Notes: a model not told the origin generated them from the letters alone. A stretch of DNA of 64,000 bases from Phragmites australis (GCF_958298935.1 NC_084921.1:35235501-35299500), one strand, 5' to 3'. Counted from the first letter of the stretch, positions 35,953-47,879 are shown. A program made the numbers and translations.

Positions 35953-36425
35953 GTCTTCCTCTTCCATGCTAAAAATTAAATAGAGGCTTAGAGGCTTCTA
36001 GCTGCGCACATGGTAGGGGGCTTGAGCACAATTGCACACTGGCTCTGTATACATTGTACTGTACATCTGAACAGTGATTAGCAAGCATGCATTGCTCGTG
36101 TGGTAGCAAACTAGCACTGTTCCACCAGCGCAGTTAAACCAGGTGAAATTGAGCAAGCCTGAAGCAGTGCTCTCGCCACGCCAGGCAAGCAAAAGAATCA
36201 AGAACAAGATTTTTTAACATATTATACGGCCGCTCACACGTAAGACTCACTCAGGTTCGGACCCGACCAGAGCCTGTCCCCAACCACCGAACGGAACAAG
36301 GAGCACGAAACGAACCCGACCGTGCTCCGGACCCCGGTACGATCGAGTGGCTCATTCCCCTGCCGTCTCGCTCTCGCAGACGCATGGGCCCCACGGTCTC
36401 CTCTGCTCCTGGCATGCTCCCCGGC

Positions 36426-36432
36426 TATATAA
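36426..36432 (+). promoter_or_regulatory. TATA box of the CCCH gene
   Basis: TATATAA sits in a GC-rich context. Transcription would start about 30 bp downstream, giving a first 5' UTR exon that ends at the GT donor at 36,552. A (CGCACC)n run at about 36,457-36,482 lies in the leader. Confidence 0.6.
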
Positions 36433-36456
36433 ACACGACGTCACGCGTTCCCTGCC

Positions 36457-36482
36457 CGCACCCGCACCCGCACCCGCACCCA
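36457..36482 (+). repeat. Hexanucleotide microsatellite in the CCCH gene leader
   Basis: Four to five tandem CGCACC/CCGCAC units lie just after the predicted start site. Variation here could affect the 5' UTR length. Confidence 0.6.
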
Positions 36483-36551
36483 TCTCCGCGATCGTCCTCT
36501 TCAACAAATCTAAATCTCTGCGCCTAGTACCTAAACTCTTCGATCCAAGAG

Positions 36552-36878
36552 GTAAGACTTGTTTTGGTCAAGCTCGATTAAATGGTTTCTTGATTGCATT
36601 TTTTTAGCTAATGGAGTGCCGAGCTTTGCTTAAACTCTCCCATTGGGTTGATATTTTGATGGATTTTGGCTGCCTTAGTAGGTGTGTTTAAGGGGTTGCA
36701 TGATGGCATACAAATTCCTTTGACTTAGTGCTAAATTTCTTACAAGTTCAACAGGAGAAGTAGCAATTGTGTACTGGAGCATCTCTGATCACCACTGAAG
36801 TCCAGTGCTTTGAGCAAGAACACCACTGAAGTTTTTTCTTGTGAATTTTCAGTGACATTTCGATCCGTTTCTTCGCAG
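36552..36878 (+). other. 5' UTR intron of the CCCH gene
   Basis: The donor AAGAG|GTAAGA (GT at 36,552-36,553) and the acceptor CTTCGCAG (AG at 36,877-36,878) define a 327-bp AT-rich intron. It lies between the leader and the exon carrying the ATG. Leader introns of this type are common in plant regulatory genes. Confidence 0.6.
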
Positions 36879-36909
36879 AGGCTAGTTGTTTGTGGGGGAA
36901 GCCGCAGCC

Positions 36910-38023
36910 ATGCAGGAGGCTCTCATCTCTCCGGCCAATGCCGACCGCTTCCCCTCGGCCTTCGAGCTCAAGCCGTTCGCCTTCGGGGACCAGCGGCTCT
37001 CCTCGCCGCGCTACCCCGCCACCGGCGGCGACGACGCCCTGTTCCGCTGCTCCTCCCCATTCAGCCCCAGCTTCGGCTTCTCCTCGCCGTCGCCGCTCGC
37101 CACCTCCGTCTCTCTCTCGCCGTCCTCCTCTGCCTCCCTCGTCGACGATGGAGACGACGCGACCGCCGACTCCACGGGCCACCGGCTCCAGCTCGCGCGC
37201 CTCGCGCTGCAGTACCAGGAGGTGGCCGACCGCTACGAGCTCAGCCTCGCCCACCTGGCCGAGGTCGTCGACGAGGCGGCGGCACTCCGCCGTGAGAACA
37301 CCGAGCTCCGAGTCGCCAACAGCGATCTCGTGCGCCGCCTCGCGCTGCTCTGCAGTAAGCAGACCGCCGCCGCCTCCGCCATAGCCGACGAGATCCACCG
37401 GCTCGGCCTGGGCAAGCAGAATGCCGTCGCGGACGCCAAGGAGCGCGCGCCCAAGAAGCTCGCCGTGCTGCCGAAGAGCATCTCCGTACGCTCGAACGAC
37501 TACCTCAAGATAAACCAGCCCGCCCAAGCCCCCGCCACGCCGGCCGTGAACAACCGCAAGCCTCGCGCGTCGAACCCGACCATGAACAACCCCATCTCGG
37601 TGAGTCCCAGTTCCCGCCTCGCGAACCCCGCACCTGACAGTCTGTCACCTCCGCTTGGTATCTGATATTGTTGCATTCACCTTGAAGCAGCAGCGCGTGT
37701 GCGTGGGCGACGGTGGCGGCAGGAAAGGCGAGGAGCCGAAGGAGCAACGCGCAGCCGGTGGCATGGAGCTGGAGGTGTACAACCAGGGCATGCTCAAGAC
37801 GGAGCTGTGCAACAAGTGGGAGGAGACCGGGGCCTGCCCCTACGGTGACCAGTGCCAGTTCGCGCACGGCGTCGCCGAGCTCCGTCCCGTCATCCGCCAC
37901 CCGCGCTACAAGACCCAGGTCTGCCGCATGGTGCTCGCCGGCGAGCTCTGCCCCTACGGCCACCGCTGCCACTTCCGCCACACGCTCACCCCCGCCGAAC
38001 GCCTCCTCGTACCCCGCCCTTAG
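36910..38023 (+). CDS. Tandem CCCH zinc-finger protein (TZF, rice C3H9/C3H39-like)
   Basis: Coding exons are 36,910-37,599 and 37,691-38,023, joined in phase 0 across a 91-bp GT-AG intron, giving 340 residues. The start is the ATG at 36,910 ([20 protein letters not shown]); frame upstream of it holds no other ATG. The N-terminal half is Ser/Pro/Ala-rich, with a helical, coiled-coil-like stretch at about residues 95-160 ([40 protein letters not shown]). Two C-x8-C-x5-C-x3-H fingers lie at about residues 270-289 and 308-327, each preceded by a KTEL/YKTQ lead-in and separated by 18 residues, the spacing of TTP-type tandem fingers. Such proteins bind AU-rich mRNA and promote decay in animals; plant members act in RNA control and stress responses. 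The gene looks intact. The exact rice counterpart is from memory. Confidence 0.9.
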
Positions 38024-38885
38024 CAAAGGCAGTGCCAGTGCACGGCCAGGCTTTTATCACCTGGAACCGTCAGTTCGTTTTTGTTTCATCTCGAGTCAAC
38101 AAGCCAAATATATAATTCACACGAAATGTAAAAAAAAATCCGAATCGCGTAAATAAGATACATAAATACAATTAACATATACAAGAGCATAAAAAGGAAA
38201 TCGGGTCTTAGAGATAGTGCTCAGGCAATGTGAATATTCATATACAGGATTCTCAGGGACTTCAGCTGTGTCTTCTGTTCATGTAATCTATTTGGGGTCT
38301 ATTTGTTTAGGTGATAGCTGCCCTGTTTCTTCAATGCATTTCGATGCAATGGGTGAGGGCACGATACAATAAACTCAGGTAAAATTCAACCGGGTTGCTT
38401 GCATTGGATGCGTAGAATGCGAGTGAAACCTGTCGTTTTGTCTACATGATGAGTGGTGGATCTTGTGCAGAGGCTCTTTGATTTATTCAGACTAGCTTTG
38501 CTGTACTTTGAATCTTTTCCGCTGTGATGGCTAGTAATTTTTGCAGTATATATATGTTGGTATATTGCTCGCAGCACAACTTTTTTTTTTTTGGTCAAAA
38601 ACTCTGTTCTCCAGTAAATCTTGACTATGTTCTCTTTTTATGTTCGAGAAGAGCTGCTTCTGTCTCTGTATTTTTCTCTATTTGGGTTTGTTCTGAGCTG
38701 GAATGCTGGGCAAATTTGGATATGGAACTTGCATGATCCAGTAATGCTGGTAGTTAGGATTGTACACTGCACAGTTCAAGGGTTGTCAGTTTGGAGTTGT
38801 TATTGCACTAACTTATATATCTAAGCTTGGTAGGGAAAGCGTCCTGATTGGCTGATGCACCAGGCTGTCCAATTTTGGATGAACC

Positions 38886-41755
38886 TGTAATGCCCCAATT
38901 CTTCCCGCCTATGCCGGCCTTTTCGCGCGCGCCCTGCTCTTGGGCCATAGCTAGCCGAGGCCCAGCCCACTCCACTCCCCTCCCTCTTTCTCTCGTTGAC
39001 AAGCCGGGCCCTGCTCTTCATCCTGCTCCTGTCGCTGCGCCGCAACCGCCCCGCTCGCAACCGCCAGCATAGACTTCCGATACTCCCCCACGCCACGCCC
39101 GATGTTGCCACCTCCTCCCCCCTCTATTTAAGCTGCAGTCGTGCCCTCCCTTCGGCTCCGCACCCCATCTCGCCGTCCCTCCAAGCCGAAGCGTTGCTTG
39201 AGAGGCCTCACTGTAGCCCGCCCATACCGTTGATTCCAGACGTTGTCCAAGCTCACGTCCACACCTCATCGTCGCCCGCCGCTTCCTATTGAAGTCTTGA
39301 CACCGCATGGAGCTTTAGCCATCGCCGAAGCCGTGCTGTTAAAGCTCGTCGTTGCTAGGCCGCTCCACTGCCCTTCGACTCTGACACACCCAAAAAATGG
39401 GATCCCCAACACACGGTGAAGCCCTTCTGCCGCTCGCCGTCGCATTTCGGCAACTAGAAGCCAATCTTGGCGAGATTCCCGAGTTGCACCGCCGTGAACC
39501 TTGTCGTCGTCGCCGTATTCTAGCTAGAGCACAAGTAGATGCTCTCTCCGTCGTCCGATCTCATATCAATAGTTATTATTAGATCGCAAAAATACCCCTT
39601 CGGCCGGACCTAGTCAACACTCATAACCCACGTCAGCACGCCACATGGACATGTTCGTCCGATGTGGCGATCCAGTCAGCGCACCCGAGCCTAGTCAGTA
39701 GTCCAATTAGCGTGCTGACATCAGCTTGCGCAATAATTAAGGTTTCCAGTACAAAATCAAATCTATTTATTCTTTGAAATTATGTCTTTTTATAGTTTAA
39801 CCCCTAGCCTTTCCTATTTTTAACAGAATACCTTTGTCGGTACTATTATTTTACAAATAAGCCCTTGCAGTGTTACCTTTTGCATATAAGTCATTGTATT
39901 TTTTTCTTATTTTACAAATGAACCCTTGTACTTTTATTATTTTACATACAAGCCCTTGCGCTTTTACCTTTTTACAAATAAGTCCCTAAACTTTTCTATT
40001 TTTTACTTAACAACCCCTGCCTTTTTACAAAAAGACCCCTGTAACTTCAAACATTTATAATTTTTTCATAAGAGTTCCATTTTAGGTGATTCTTGAGCTC
40101 GCGCGATTATAGTGATGTGTACTTTCTGTTAGTAGGTTTTTTTATAGCACTTTGATACTTTTTGGTGTACTATTCTTAGTTGTTTGTGCTTGCTTATTTC
40201 CGGTATTCTTGAATGCAATAGGAGATGAGCAGTGTGTGAGCTTGCAAGAGCAGACCTTCAACATTTGTGAGCAATCTGGTGTTGAAGGCAAGTATCCTTG
40301 ATCACATTGATCCCATTATAGGAAAGTATGTCTTTTATTTCTATTGCATGCTTGTCAATATGAATCCCATTACTAGGGTTTGCTAGATTCTTCCATGATT
40401 ATCCTTGTCACATGTGTTGTATTTTGGGTGTCGTGGGTAGAATTGCTTAGTTATGCTATCAAGTTGGGTGGTAAATGTTATTTGTTTAATGGTCTATGCA
40501 ACATGAACTGCTCTGGTAACTTTATCATAGCAACATGGAGACTTAGGGGCTTGAGCAAGTGAACGAAGGTAGTTGTAATGTTATGGTTATCTCTGGTTGA
40601 CTTGTGGATGTGTTACAGGTGGTTGGGTTATTCTGGTATTCATGATGTTTAGTTTACCCATGTGATTAGTGGTAGTCTTGCCCAAGTCGATGGCTAAGGA
40701 CTGGTTCATGGACATGTAACCTGGCACAACAGTGCAACCACGAGGCTTATATGGGTACGGCCTGATCAAAGTAATTAGATGTTCTTCCAGTACTATATGG
40801 CCCATATGGTTGTGTAGGATGTGGAAGATGTCTTGTGGACTTTCATGGAAGGAGGCTATGTGAACTCCCCTTTTTCCTACAAGTACAATAGGGGGCCTCT
40901 GGGGTGGAGTATTCCTCCACTTATGTACGACAATGAAAATTTAGTGGGCAAATGCATGCTGAGAGACACTTTGGAAAAGCCTAGTAGTGAGACGCAGCCG
41001 CACACGAAAGGAAGTGTGTAAATGCTTGGTCGGCATGGGCAAACGAGAATCACGACTCATGGGTAAATCGTGCAATCTCTACAGAGTGTAAAACTAATAT
41101 ATTAGCCGTGCTCATGGTTAAGAGCGGGCTTGAACTTCTTCATGATTAGTGGGGAATTATGATTGGTTGGTTTTGGTAGCCGGGTGGTGGTAACCCGATG
41201 GGTTGGTAACTAGGTAGTGGGATGCCTGGTGAGTCTGGTAGTTGGATGAAATCTGATGAGATGTTTCTCTTAATGTTGGTGTCATCACACATAGTAATTA
41301 GGATGATGTGCATTTCTTTGAGTCCTAGGTTAATATGACATCGATGCAGTATACCTGAGCCAAGCCTTTCTTGTCTTAAGCCCTCATGTCATACTTTTCG
41401 AACACTTCCTGAGTACTTTATGTACTCACCCTCCTACTTCTTCCTTTTTGATCAACTGTTGTTCAGATGTTGAATATGAGGTGGAGTTATTCGATGACGA
41501 TGAATTCAACCGGATGCTCCCTACTAGGCGGGTGCTCCCCCGGATGACGCTTGTGGATTATGGAAGACCGCCCACGCTGAATGTCTAGTTCGATGTATCT
41601 TTTCTTTAGACCTTTGGATCCTTATGTAATGAAGATTTATCGTTTTACTTATTGCACGATAATGACTCATTGATGAATTCACCACATGGATAGAAATTTA
41701 ATCCTAGCATACATGTGGAATACACCTAGTTGTCCCTTTAAAACCGGGTGTGACA
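38886..41755 (+). mobile_element. Large solo LTR (Gypsy-type), plus strand, abutting a gene fragment
   Basis: The block begins TGTAATGCCCC and ends AAACCGGGTGTGACA, classical ends of giant Gypsy LTRs. Inside are a promoter-like CTATTTAAG near 39,124, a GC-rich leader and a late segment with VEYEVELFDDDEFNRMLP (41,470-41,525). The order matches the 32.7-36.0 kb LTR. No gag-pol is adjacent. Flanking pentamers (GAACC and AATGG) do not match, so one side may have been rearranged. The right end is directly next to the CTNNBL1-like fragment. Confidence 0.5.
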
Positions 41756-42118
41756 AATGGTCAGATGAACTGGATCGGACCTTTGGTGATGGGAAACTTC
41801 CTGATCCATGGCAAGGTCGAGCACCTCCGCCTCCTCGCTGGCACCCTCGAGCTCCTCCCTGACTTCATCCCCATCGGCTTTGCCCCCTCCCTCTCCTCAC
41901 TCCTCACCCACGACAATGCTGACCTCGCCGCCGCCGCCTCCTCCTCGGGGACCTCATCGACTCCGATGACCCATCTGACCTCACCAGCGTCCAGGCCCTC
42001 ATCGATACCCTCATCGAGGCTAACACACTCGATCTCCTCATCCACAACCTCTCCTGCTTCTCTGAGGCGGACCCTAACGAGGTAGAGGCCGTCCACCACA
42101 CCCTATCCGCCATTGCCG
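41756..42118 (+). pseudogene. Fragment of a CTNNBL1-like (beta-catenin-like protein 1) gene
   Basis: Directly after the LTR the plus strand reads KWSDELDR, then VEHLRLLAGTLELLPDFIPI, GFAPSLSSLLTHDNADLAAA. After a one-base slip near 41,940 it reads GDLIDSDDPSDLTSVQALID, TLIEANTLDLLIHNLSCFSE and ADPNEVEAVHHTL. This follows the N-terminal armadillo-like part of CTNNBL1, a spliceosome-associated (PRP19-linked) protein, which contains 'LAxxPELxPxLV', 'LLxHDNxD', 'DPxDL' and 'LVxNLxRFxExDPDEAxxVxxTL'. Only about 120 residues are covered; neither the N-terminus nor the remaining repeats are nearby. It is a broken, relocated fragment. Confidence 0.6.
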
Positions 42119-42299
42119 CCACCACTCTGCGTGTTGGACTCTGGCCTCAGCGTGCCGCCGCTGCCTCTGCCTCTTCCTTCACCTACCGCTTTCGCCGTCG
42201 CGGGGATCGTCAGCTTCCTAGCGCACTTGGACCTCGAGCCCGAAGTGGCACGCCCTGTGCCGAGCGTCAGGTTGGTGTGCGAACTCCTTACCTCCCCTC

Positions 42300-45200
42300 G
42301 CCTAACACCTAATCTGGCTTTTCACATAGTTTTGTCCCTGAATTTTAGACGATTTTGTGGGTGAACTCTGCAACTGGGATTCCGTCCCAGAAATTTGGAA
42401 TTTGGTAGTGGGTGTATTTACATAGGTTTAGCCAATAAGGTTGCTTGCTTTTTATCTGTAACCTCATTTTCAGAACTGCTGCTATTTCCTATGTTGCCAT
42501 GATCAACTTCAACTACTAAGGAATATGATCCATTACCTTTCAATTACAGTGGGAAATTCCACAAGTTTAAGGCCTTTACTTGTGTTTCTGTGTCTCATTA
42601 GCTTTCCATTTTTCTTGACGTAGGTTGGACCCTATATTGTTGTTTATGTCTATTGAATCTATTAGAGCCTAACTTAATTCATGTTTACTAAACGATCTAT
42701 TTTTGCATACAATGTAAGCGTAGGAGTTTCACCAACTTCCATGCAATGCTCGTATGATAGAAGAGGAAACAATGTGCCAACATTACTTTTGACTATGCAA
42801 AGGAAGTTATATTCATTTGAGGGGCCTTCAGGTAAGGAATGTAAATTCTTTGTAATCAAACAGTCATCAACCATAGTGAACCAAGTTTCTTTCAAATGGA
42901 TAATTGGATGACCGATGTAACAACATAATATTTGGTGATTTACATCGTAAATGTTCTGAACCCAATGTTGATATGACAAGAGAAGCTCCAGAATGAATTT
43001 TGCAATATACATCATACGGTAAAACAATCCATACTGGGAGCACCAGGTAACAACAATTAAACTAGCACTACAAATTTTGATACAGATGCAGACACCATTC
43101 ATTGCTATGTTGCTTCATTTGACCAAGGATACTATCTATACATTATGGAATAATATGTATTTAAAGCCCAGAGACATGCAATTTTTTACCCAAATTGTCC
43201 AGAGACATGTAAAATTGCAACTTAGTATGCCAACTACAAAGAGACACATGATCTGACCAGGTCACTGGGAGGTTAATACATGTGCCTTACCATGCGTTTC
43301 TAGCATTTTCAGCTAGCACTACTTCTGCTTCTTCATCAGCTGTTACAAAAAAATTATCTCCTTTGATTCCAATCAAATCCAAGTTTAATGAAAATCAGTT
43401 TTTATAACCATCCTATACATAATTATTATTTTTCGTACCATTTTCAAATAATCAATTTCTTTTGAGGGCTTCTCTTTCGAACTATCTAATTCTTCTTGTT
43501 TCCTTTTATTTGTTCAATCATAGATACAACTTGAAAATGATCCAATGGAGATACAAGAAAATGAGTATGTTTTTCCTATCTACTTACCATTCTAAAAGAA
43601 GTATTAACCATCACATATTACACATTTTAATTTTATATCTTGCACATTCTAATTTTCTATAATGTTTATTATCCCACTAGAAATATCATTGAACATACCA
43701 TGTCTAAGAACAAAAATTCATATTCACCTACAAAGATTAATCTCTAGGTAATTAACATTTACTGTTTACATTTTATAGCAACTTTGCCCCTCTTTTTTTT
43801 TTTTTGGTTAACCATCCCAATATCTTTCTGGTAGCAGGACACTCCACTTGAAACTGAAGATGATGCTAATAATGATAACAAAAATCCAAGAAAAAGAACT
43901 TTGAATATAAAGACACCCAAATACTAAAGTACAACAATACACCTTATTATAAATCTTACTTCTCAACATGCTCTACTTTGCTCATGTTGCACAACCCATG
44001 TTGTTGCATTTTTAGGAACAAGGATCGGAGCCCCTTGCTTATTGTCTCCCTATGCTTTTAGTGCTATCAATTTGTGCTTTATTTCTTCTAACTTGGCAAC
44101 ATAACCAGTCCACCCCTCTTGAAAAAATACATAAAATGTCTGAGTTTTACATTAGTTCTAGATGACTGCTAAGTACAAATAGCACAACAAAATATACAGT
44201 ATTGGTATGTGAGGTGAAGGCAGTGTCATTGCAAGGAAAATAGTAGCTGGTAAAAATATTACAGTACTGACTGATTTCGTAGAATGAAACACATAATTTG
44301 GTCTTACAACAATATTGCTAGATCTAATATCCTCATAATTTTTTCCTTTTAATTATTTTTTAAGAGAGGGTAACCCACTTTTATAGAAAGTCAATCAATT
44401 TTTGTTAATAAAGGCAATATCTTAATCTGCATAGCTTCAATTTTATTTTCAACAACTGTGTGCATGTTTATATAAGTAGAACATTTTTTTAGAAGTGCTA
44501 CACAAGATAGCCCTAACTGCATGTAATGTAGGTTAGACTGGATTGATAGTTGCGGGTTTGGAGGCTTTCGATGTGTACAATCTGTGGGTCTGATATGTGA
44601 TAGGGGTTTATCTAGATTTGTGACTTCCCCTGTTAATGGTGGTGCATTGTGTTGATTCTATATCCATTAACTCAGGTAGCTTTTACATTTAGAAACATAT
44701 GATTATTTAGGGGAAAATTAGGTGACCCTTGGATATTTTCTGAGTTGGATACCACCTTTATCTGATCATGTTTGTTAACATGGGCAGTTTGCTTAGCATT
44801 ATGTTTTCCCTACTGTTTAGAATTATATAATTAAGTTTACAATACACTATCTATCTCTTGGTGATGTTTTCATAAGCCATTATTTTTCTTTCCGGAATGA
44901 TAAGTCTAAAGTGGAATAGATTTTGCTTTTGGTAATGGTCATCAACAAACTTAATAATCTTAGTCTTTATTGATTCCTTTTATTCGTTAGAAACTCTGCA
45001 CGTCAGAAGTAGGATCATATGCGTCAACCAACAACTTACAGCTGTACCTATGATGAAACTTTACCTTCTAATATATCATGAAACTTAACCATTTGATTAA
45101 ATCTAATGATGCGAACATTTGTTTTGTGGCTTAATTGAATAGCTACTTCAAAATTTTATTTGTCATAGTCAATCAAGGTTTGCTTTGAAGTCTTCATTAC

Positions 45201-46550
45201 CAAAATTTTATTACTGTACTACAAAAGTTATCGAGTCTGATATAAACAATTTTATTACTTTAAATTGTTTATCCCATGTTTTTATTGAAGCCAAACTTTG
45301 CTTCCAATTAGTGTTCCATATCCTAACATATATACCAATGTAAACAACATTGATTTTTCTACACTGCTCACTTGTCTAATGATCACACTTCATTTCAATA
45401 TAACTACTTTAGAGCACACTTCATTTCAATAAGATCCAATTCATTATGTTCCCTTATTGTTTTTTATCACTAAAATAAAAGAGAATGGCAACAAAGTCAA
45501 GAAAGAAGGTGAAGACCCTCATTTCAATCATCCTAGAAGTCTACAATATTTTAACTGGAGATTTCCATAACAAATTGATAAGCAACTTTCATCCTCTGAT
45601 ATCAATATACTTTTATACACCAAATAATGTTTGCAAAAACGATGTGTTAAATTAATAGATATTTTATAAGGTATATCTCATTTAGCTAGCCTTATTGTAA
45701 ATAAATTTATCTATAATTTGATTTGTCATAACATTCTGTCATAGGTTATACCAGCCGTATTTACAAAACATTTCAAAGGCACGGTACCAAGGATTATTGA
45801 ACTTCTACTACGTGGAGGTCGAATTTTTAATGCGCAAATAACCAAAGATATGGACACTTTGGTCCTACATTCTGGATGAAAGTCATTTGTAAAAGCCCAC
45901 GATTTAAAGCAGAGACAACAAATCTCAATTCAAAGTCCTCATCTCCTATCAAACTAGCGACAAAAAGTACCATCACATATTCTACCAAAAATTCCATGTC
46001 ACCATCAGAGACAATGCTCCAAATAGGCAAGTAAAATACTATAAATAAGCATTTTTACAATTTGAGATTACAACTAGATATGAATCTAACAATCATCCAT
46101 TTATTTTATATTCTTAGAAACTACCACTCAGGATATGGGCAAAACAAAGAAGACATGGAAGCAAGCAATGTAAGTATGCATTATACATTGATGTTTATTT
46201 TAGAACTATAACTAACATAGTAAGCAACTACATACATGTTGTCCAAGATGAAGAAGATGACGACACAACTAAGATGAAGAGAAGGATGTCAAAGTTCTCA
46301 CAATACCCTCTAAATGGGCAAAAATATGTTTCAATCTAATATGAAGCAAGACTATGTTGTTATTTGTAAACACTTAAATACCAATATTTGTATGCAATTT
46401 GCCTACAACTAAATATGCTACTATGATGTAGCATGCATTAATATAAGACATAACAAACTGTTTTATCTATATTTGGAATGTCTTATAAGATACCAAGATT
46501 GCTTTCTATGATAAATCTTGTTCCACCCATCAATCATAATGATACTCAGC
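42300..46550. other. AT-rich region, no recognised gene
   Basis: The region has many poly-A/T runs and no domain I recognise. Short pieces on the plus strand, such as TPLETEDDANNDNKNPRKRT (about 43,839-43,898) and a Ser/Lys/Thr-rich stretch at 45,890-46,030, look like remnants of transposon-associated DNA-binding protein tails, but the evidence is weak. A 142-codon ORF on the minus strand (42,674-43,102) is listed separately. Confidence 0.35.
42674..43102 (-). CDS. Unrecognised 142-codon ORF
   Basis: An uninterrupted frame runs from an ATG at 43,102 to a stop at 42,674. The product begins MNGVCICIKICSASLIVVTW, is rich in Ile/Leu/Tyr/Cys and has two hydrophobic stretches near its N-terminus. 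I recognise no family. No TATA box or splice signals were identified, and the surrounding sequence is AT-rich repeat-like DNA. An ORF of this length in 35-40% GC DNA could still be chance or a transposon relic, so it is listed with low confidence. Confidence 0.15.
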   Translation of the reverse strand: MNGVCICIKICSASLIVVTWCSQYGLFYRMMYIAKFILELLLSYQHWVQNIYDVNHQILCCYIGHPIIHLKETWFTMVDDCLITKNLHSLPEGPSNEYNFLCIVKSNVGTLFPLLSYEHCMEVGETPTLTLYAKIDRLVNMN

Positions 46551-46553
46551 GAG

Positions 46554-46975
46554 GGGCCACATTTGGCCCGTCATTTTCTAGTTTGTTCTAGAATTTTTGC
46601 AGCATCTTTGCAGGCAAGCGCTGCAGGCCCATGCTCCCAATTTCCTCGTCTTACTTCCTCCAAGTGAACACAAGAGCTGCTTTCTAGCAACAAGTACAGT
46701 CATAGGAGAAGGGGTGCTGCAGGAGAGGAAAATGGAAGAGGCAGGAAAGAGAGTACAGTTTAGCATAGAAATTCTACTGTCCTTGTCTGACGCGAAGACA
46801 CAGTGCTACCCTCTCCGACATGATCCAAATCAAGCAGAAGTAGTGGAATCATGAAAACTACCATGTTTGGAGTTGCAAACTTCGCCCAAACATATTATCC
46901 TTCGTCGCAGTCCAATCCAACATAACAATTCACTAGTTGGAACGCGGAATTTCTGCGTTCCAAACATGCCCAAAG
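46554..46975. mobile_element. MITE-like element candidate
   Basis: The right end TGCGTTCCAAACATGCCCA is the inverse of the common GGGCATGTTTGGAAC terminus of grass hAT or PIF MITEs. The left end GGGGCCACATTTGGCCC is only loosely similar. An inner inverted pair (GGAACGCGGAA / TTTCTGCGTTCC) lies near the right end. Boundaries are tentative. Confidence 0.25.
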
Positions 46976-47185
46976 GAACATCTAATTACAAAATGAAACA
47001 TATATGATCTTGAAGCAGCGTAATATGCTTACTAGAATTACCGGGGATCGGGGAACTTCTGCAAAGCCACCCCATGCTTTGTCAATGTACAGGTAAGACT
47101 TGTCACAGAGGTTAACCAGAAACAAAGAAATAATATGAATCACTGTCTTCCCGGCCGTGCGTAACGTGTCCACTGCCGATGCACG

Positions 47186-47686
47186 CTATCGCGCCACCGA
47201 CGACGCACGGAGCATGCCCGCGAGGTCCCTGGACGCGAGCACGGACTTGTACATCTCGATGACGAGCCTCTGGCCGAGCTCCTCCGGCTTCTGCCGCGCC
47301 TGGCTGGTCGACCGTCGCACGGGCACCCGCTTCTGCCACAGCGCCTCGGGCGCGCTCGGCTGCGCCCGTGCCGCGGCCGGCTGCGCCTTGGCAGCCCCGA
47401 GCATCACGTCCACGTAGGCGTCCCGTATCCTCCCGAGCACGCGCATGGGGACCTTGGCCGCGGCGGGGGCCGGGGCCGGCGCCCTGACGCGGCGCGCCCG
47501 GAACATGCCGCCGAGCCGCACGGCGCACGGCCTGGGCCCGTCGCTGCCTTCTCCCAGCCGCACCAGCTGGTGTCGTCGCCTGCCGGGGGCCGCGGCGCCG
47601 ATGCCGTCCACGCGCTGGTAGTTGCTCCGGCGCCAGTAGGACCTGATGCCCCTCGTGAAACGTATCGGGAAGGCCTCCGCTTCCAT
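47186..47686 (-). CDS. Small basic protein of unknown function, intact single exon
   Basis: The ORF runs from an ATG at 47,684-47,686 to a stop at 47,186 (166 residues), with a TATA box about 110 bp upstream. The N-terminus reads MEAEAFPIRFTRGIRSYWRR then SNYQRVDG, an Arg-rich opening that I recall from uncharacterised plant proteins. The middle is Ala/Pro/Arg-rich and low in complexity. The C-terminal part is helical (VLGRIRDAYVDVMLGAAKAQ, ELGQRLVIEMYKSVLASRDL). No signal peptide, membrane segment or known catalytic motif is seen. The coding region is very GC-rich, typical of intronless grass genes. Function is unknown; a role in mitochondria or nucleus cannot be judged from sequence. Confidence 0.7.
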   Translation of the reverse strand: MEAEAFPIRFTRGIRSYWRRSNYQRVDGIGAAAPGRRRHQLVRLGEGSDGPRPCAVRLGGMFRARRVRAPAPAPAAAKVPMRVLGRIRDAYVDVMLGAAKAQPAAARAQPSAPEALWQKRVPVRRSTSQARQKPEELGQRLVIEMYKSVLASRDLAGMLRASSVAR

Positions 47687-47795
47687 CGTTCTCCCGTCCG
47701 CTGGTCGCGTCGTCGCCTGCGTCGGCTTGAGTTGGTGTGTGTTTGGTAAGAAGAGAGGATCGAGCTGCTGTGCTGAAGGCTCACCCCCACTCTCC

Positions 47796-47803
47796 TTTTT
47801 ATA
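47796..47803 (-). promoter_or_regulatory. TATA box of the 47.2-47.7 kb gene
   Basis: TATAAAAA on the minus strand lies between GCG and GGAGAGTGGGG, about 110 bp upstream of the ATG. It implies a transcription start near 47,765 and a short leader. Confidence 0.6.
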
Positions 47804-47879
47804 CGCTTGTTATCGAGGCTGCTGCCGTCAAGTACGCGCGCAAAACAATAATTTCGAGGCGGAGAAAAGTTCAGACGTG

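Noticed and set aside
36886..36909. Upstream extension of the CCCH coding frame to a TTG
   Set aside because: TTG is not a normal plant start; the ATG at 36,910 is the first in frame after the leader intron.
36748..37527. 259-codon ORF antisense to the CCCH gene
   Set aside because: It is the mirror of a GC-rich coding exon; Gly/Glu/Arg-rich composition follows from the sense codons.
37505..38026. 173-codon antisense ORF over the CCCH finger exon
   Set aside because: Shadow of the real zinc-finger coding sequence on the plus strand.
41761..42099. 112-codon minus-strand ORF opposite the CTNNBL1-like fragment
   Set aside because: The sense strand carries the recognisable homology; the antisense frame is a by-product.
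47112..47790. Other minus-strand frames overlapping the 47.2-47.7 kb gene
   Set aside because: They lack an ATG at a suitable distance from the TATA box and read as Arg/Gly-rich shadows.
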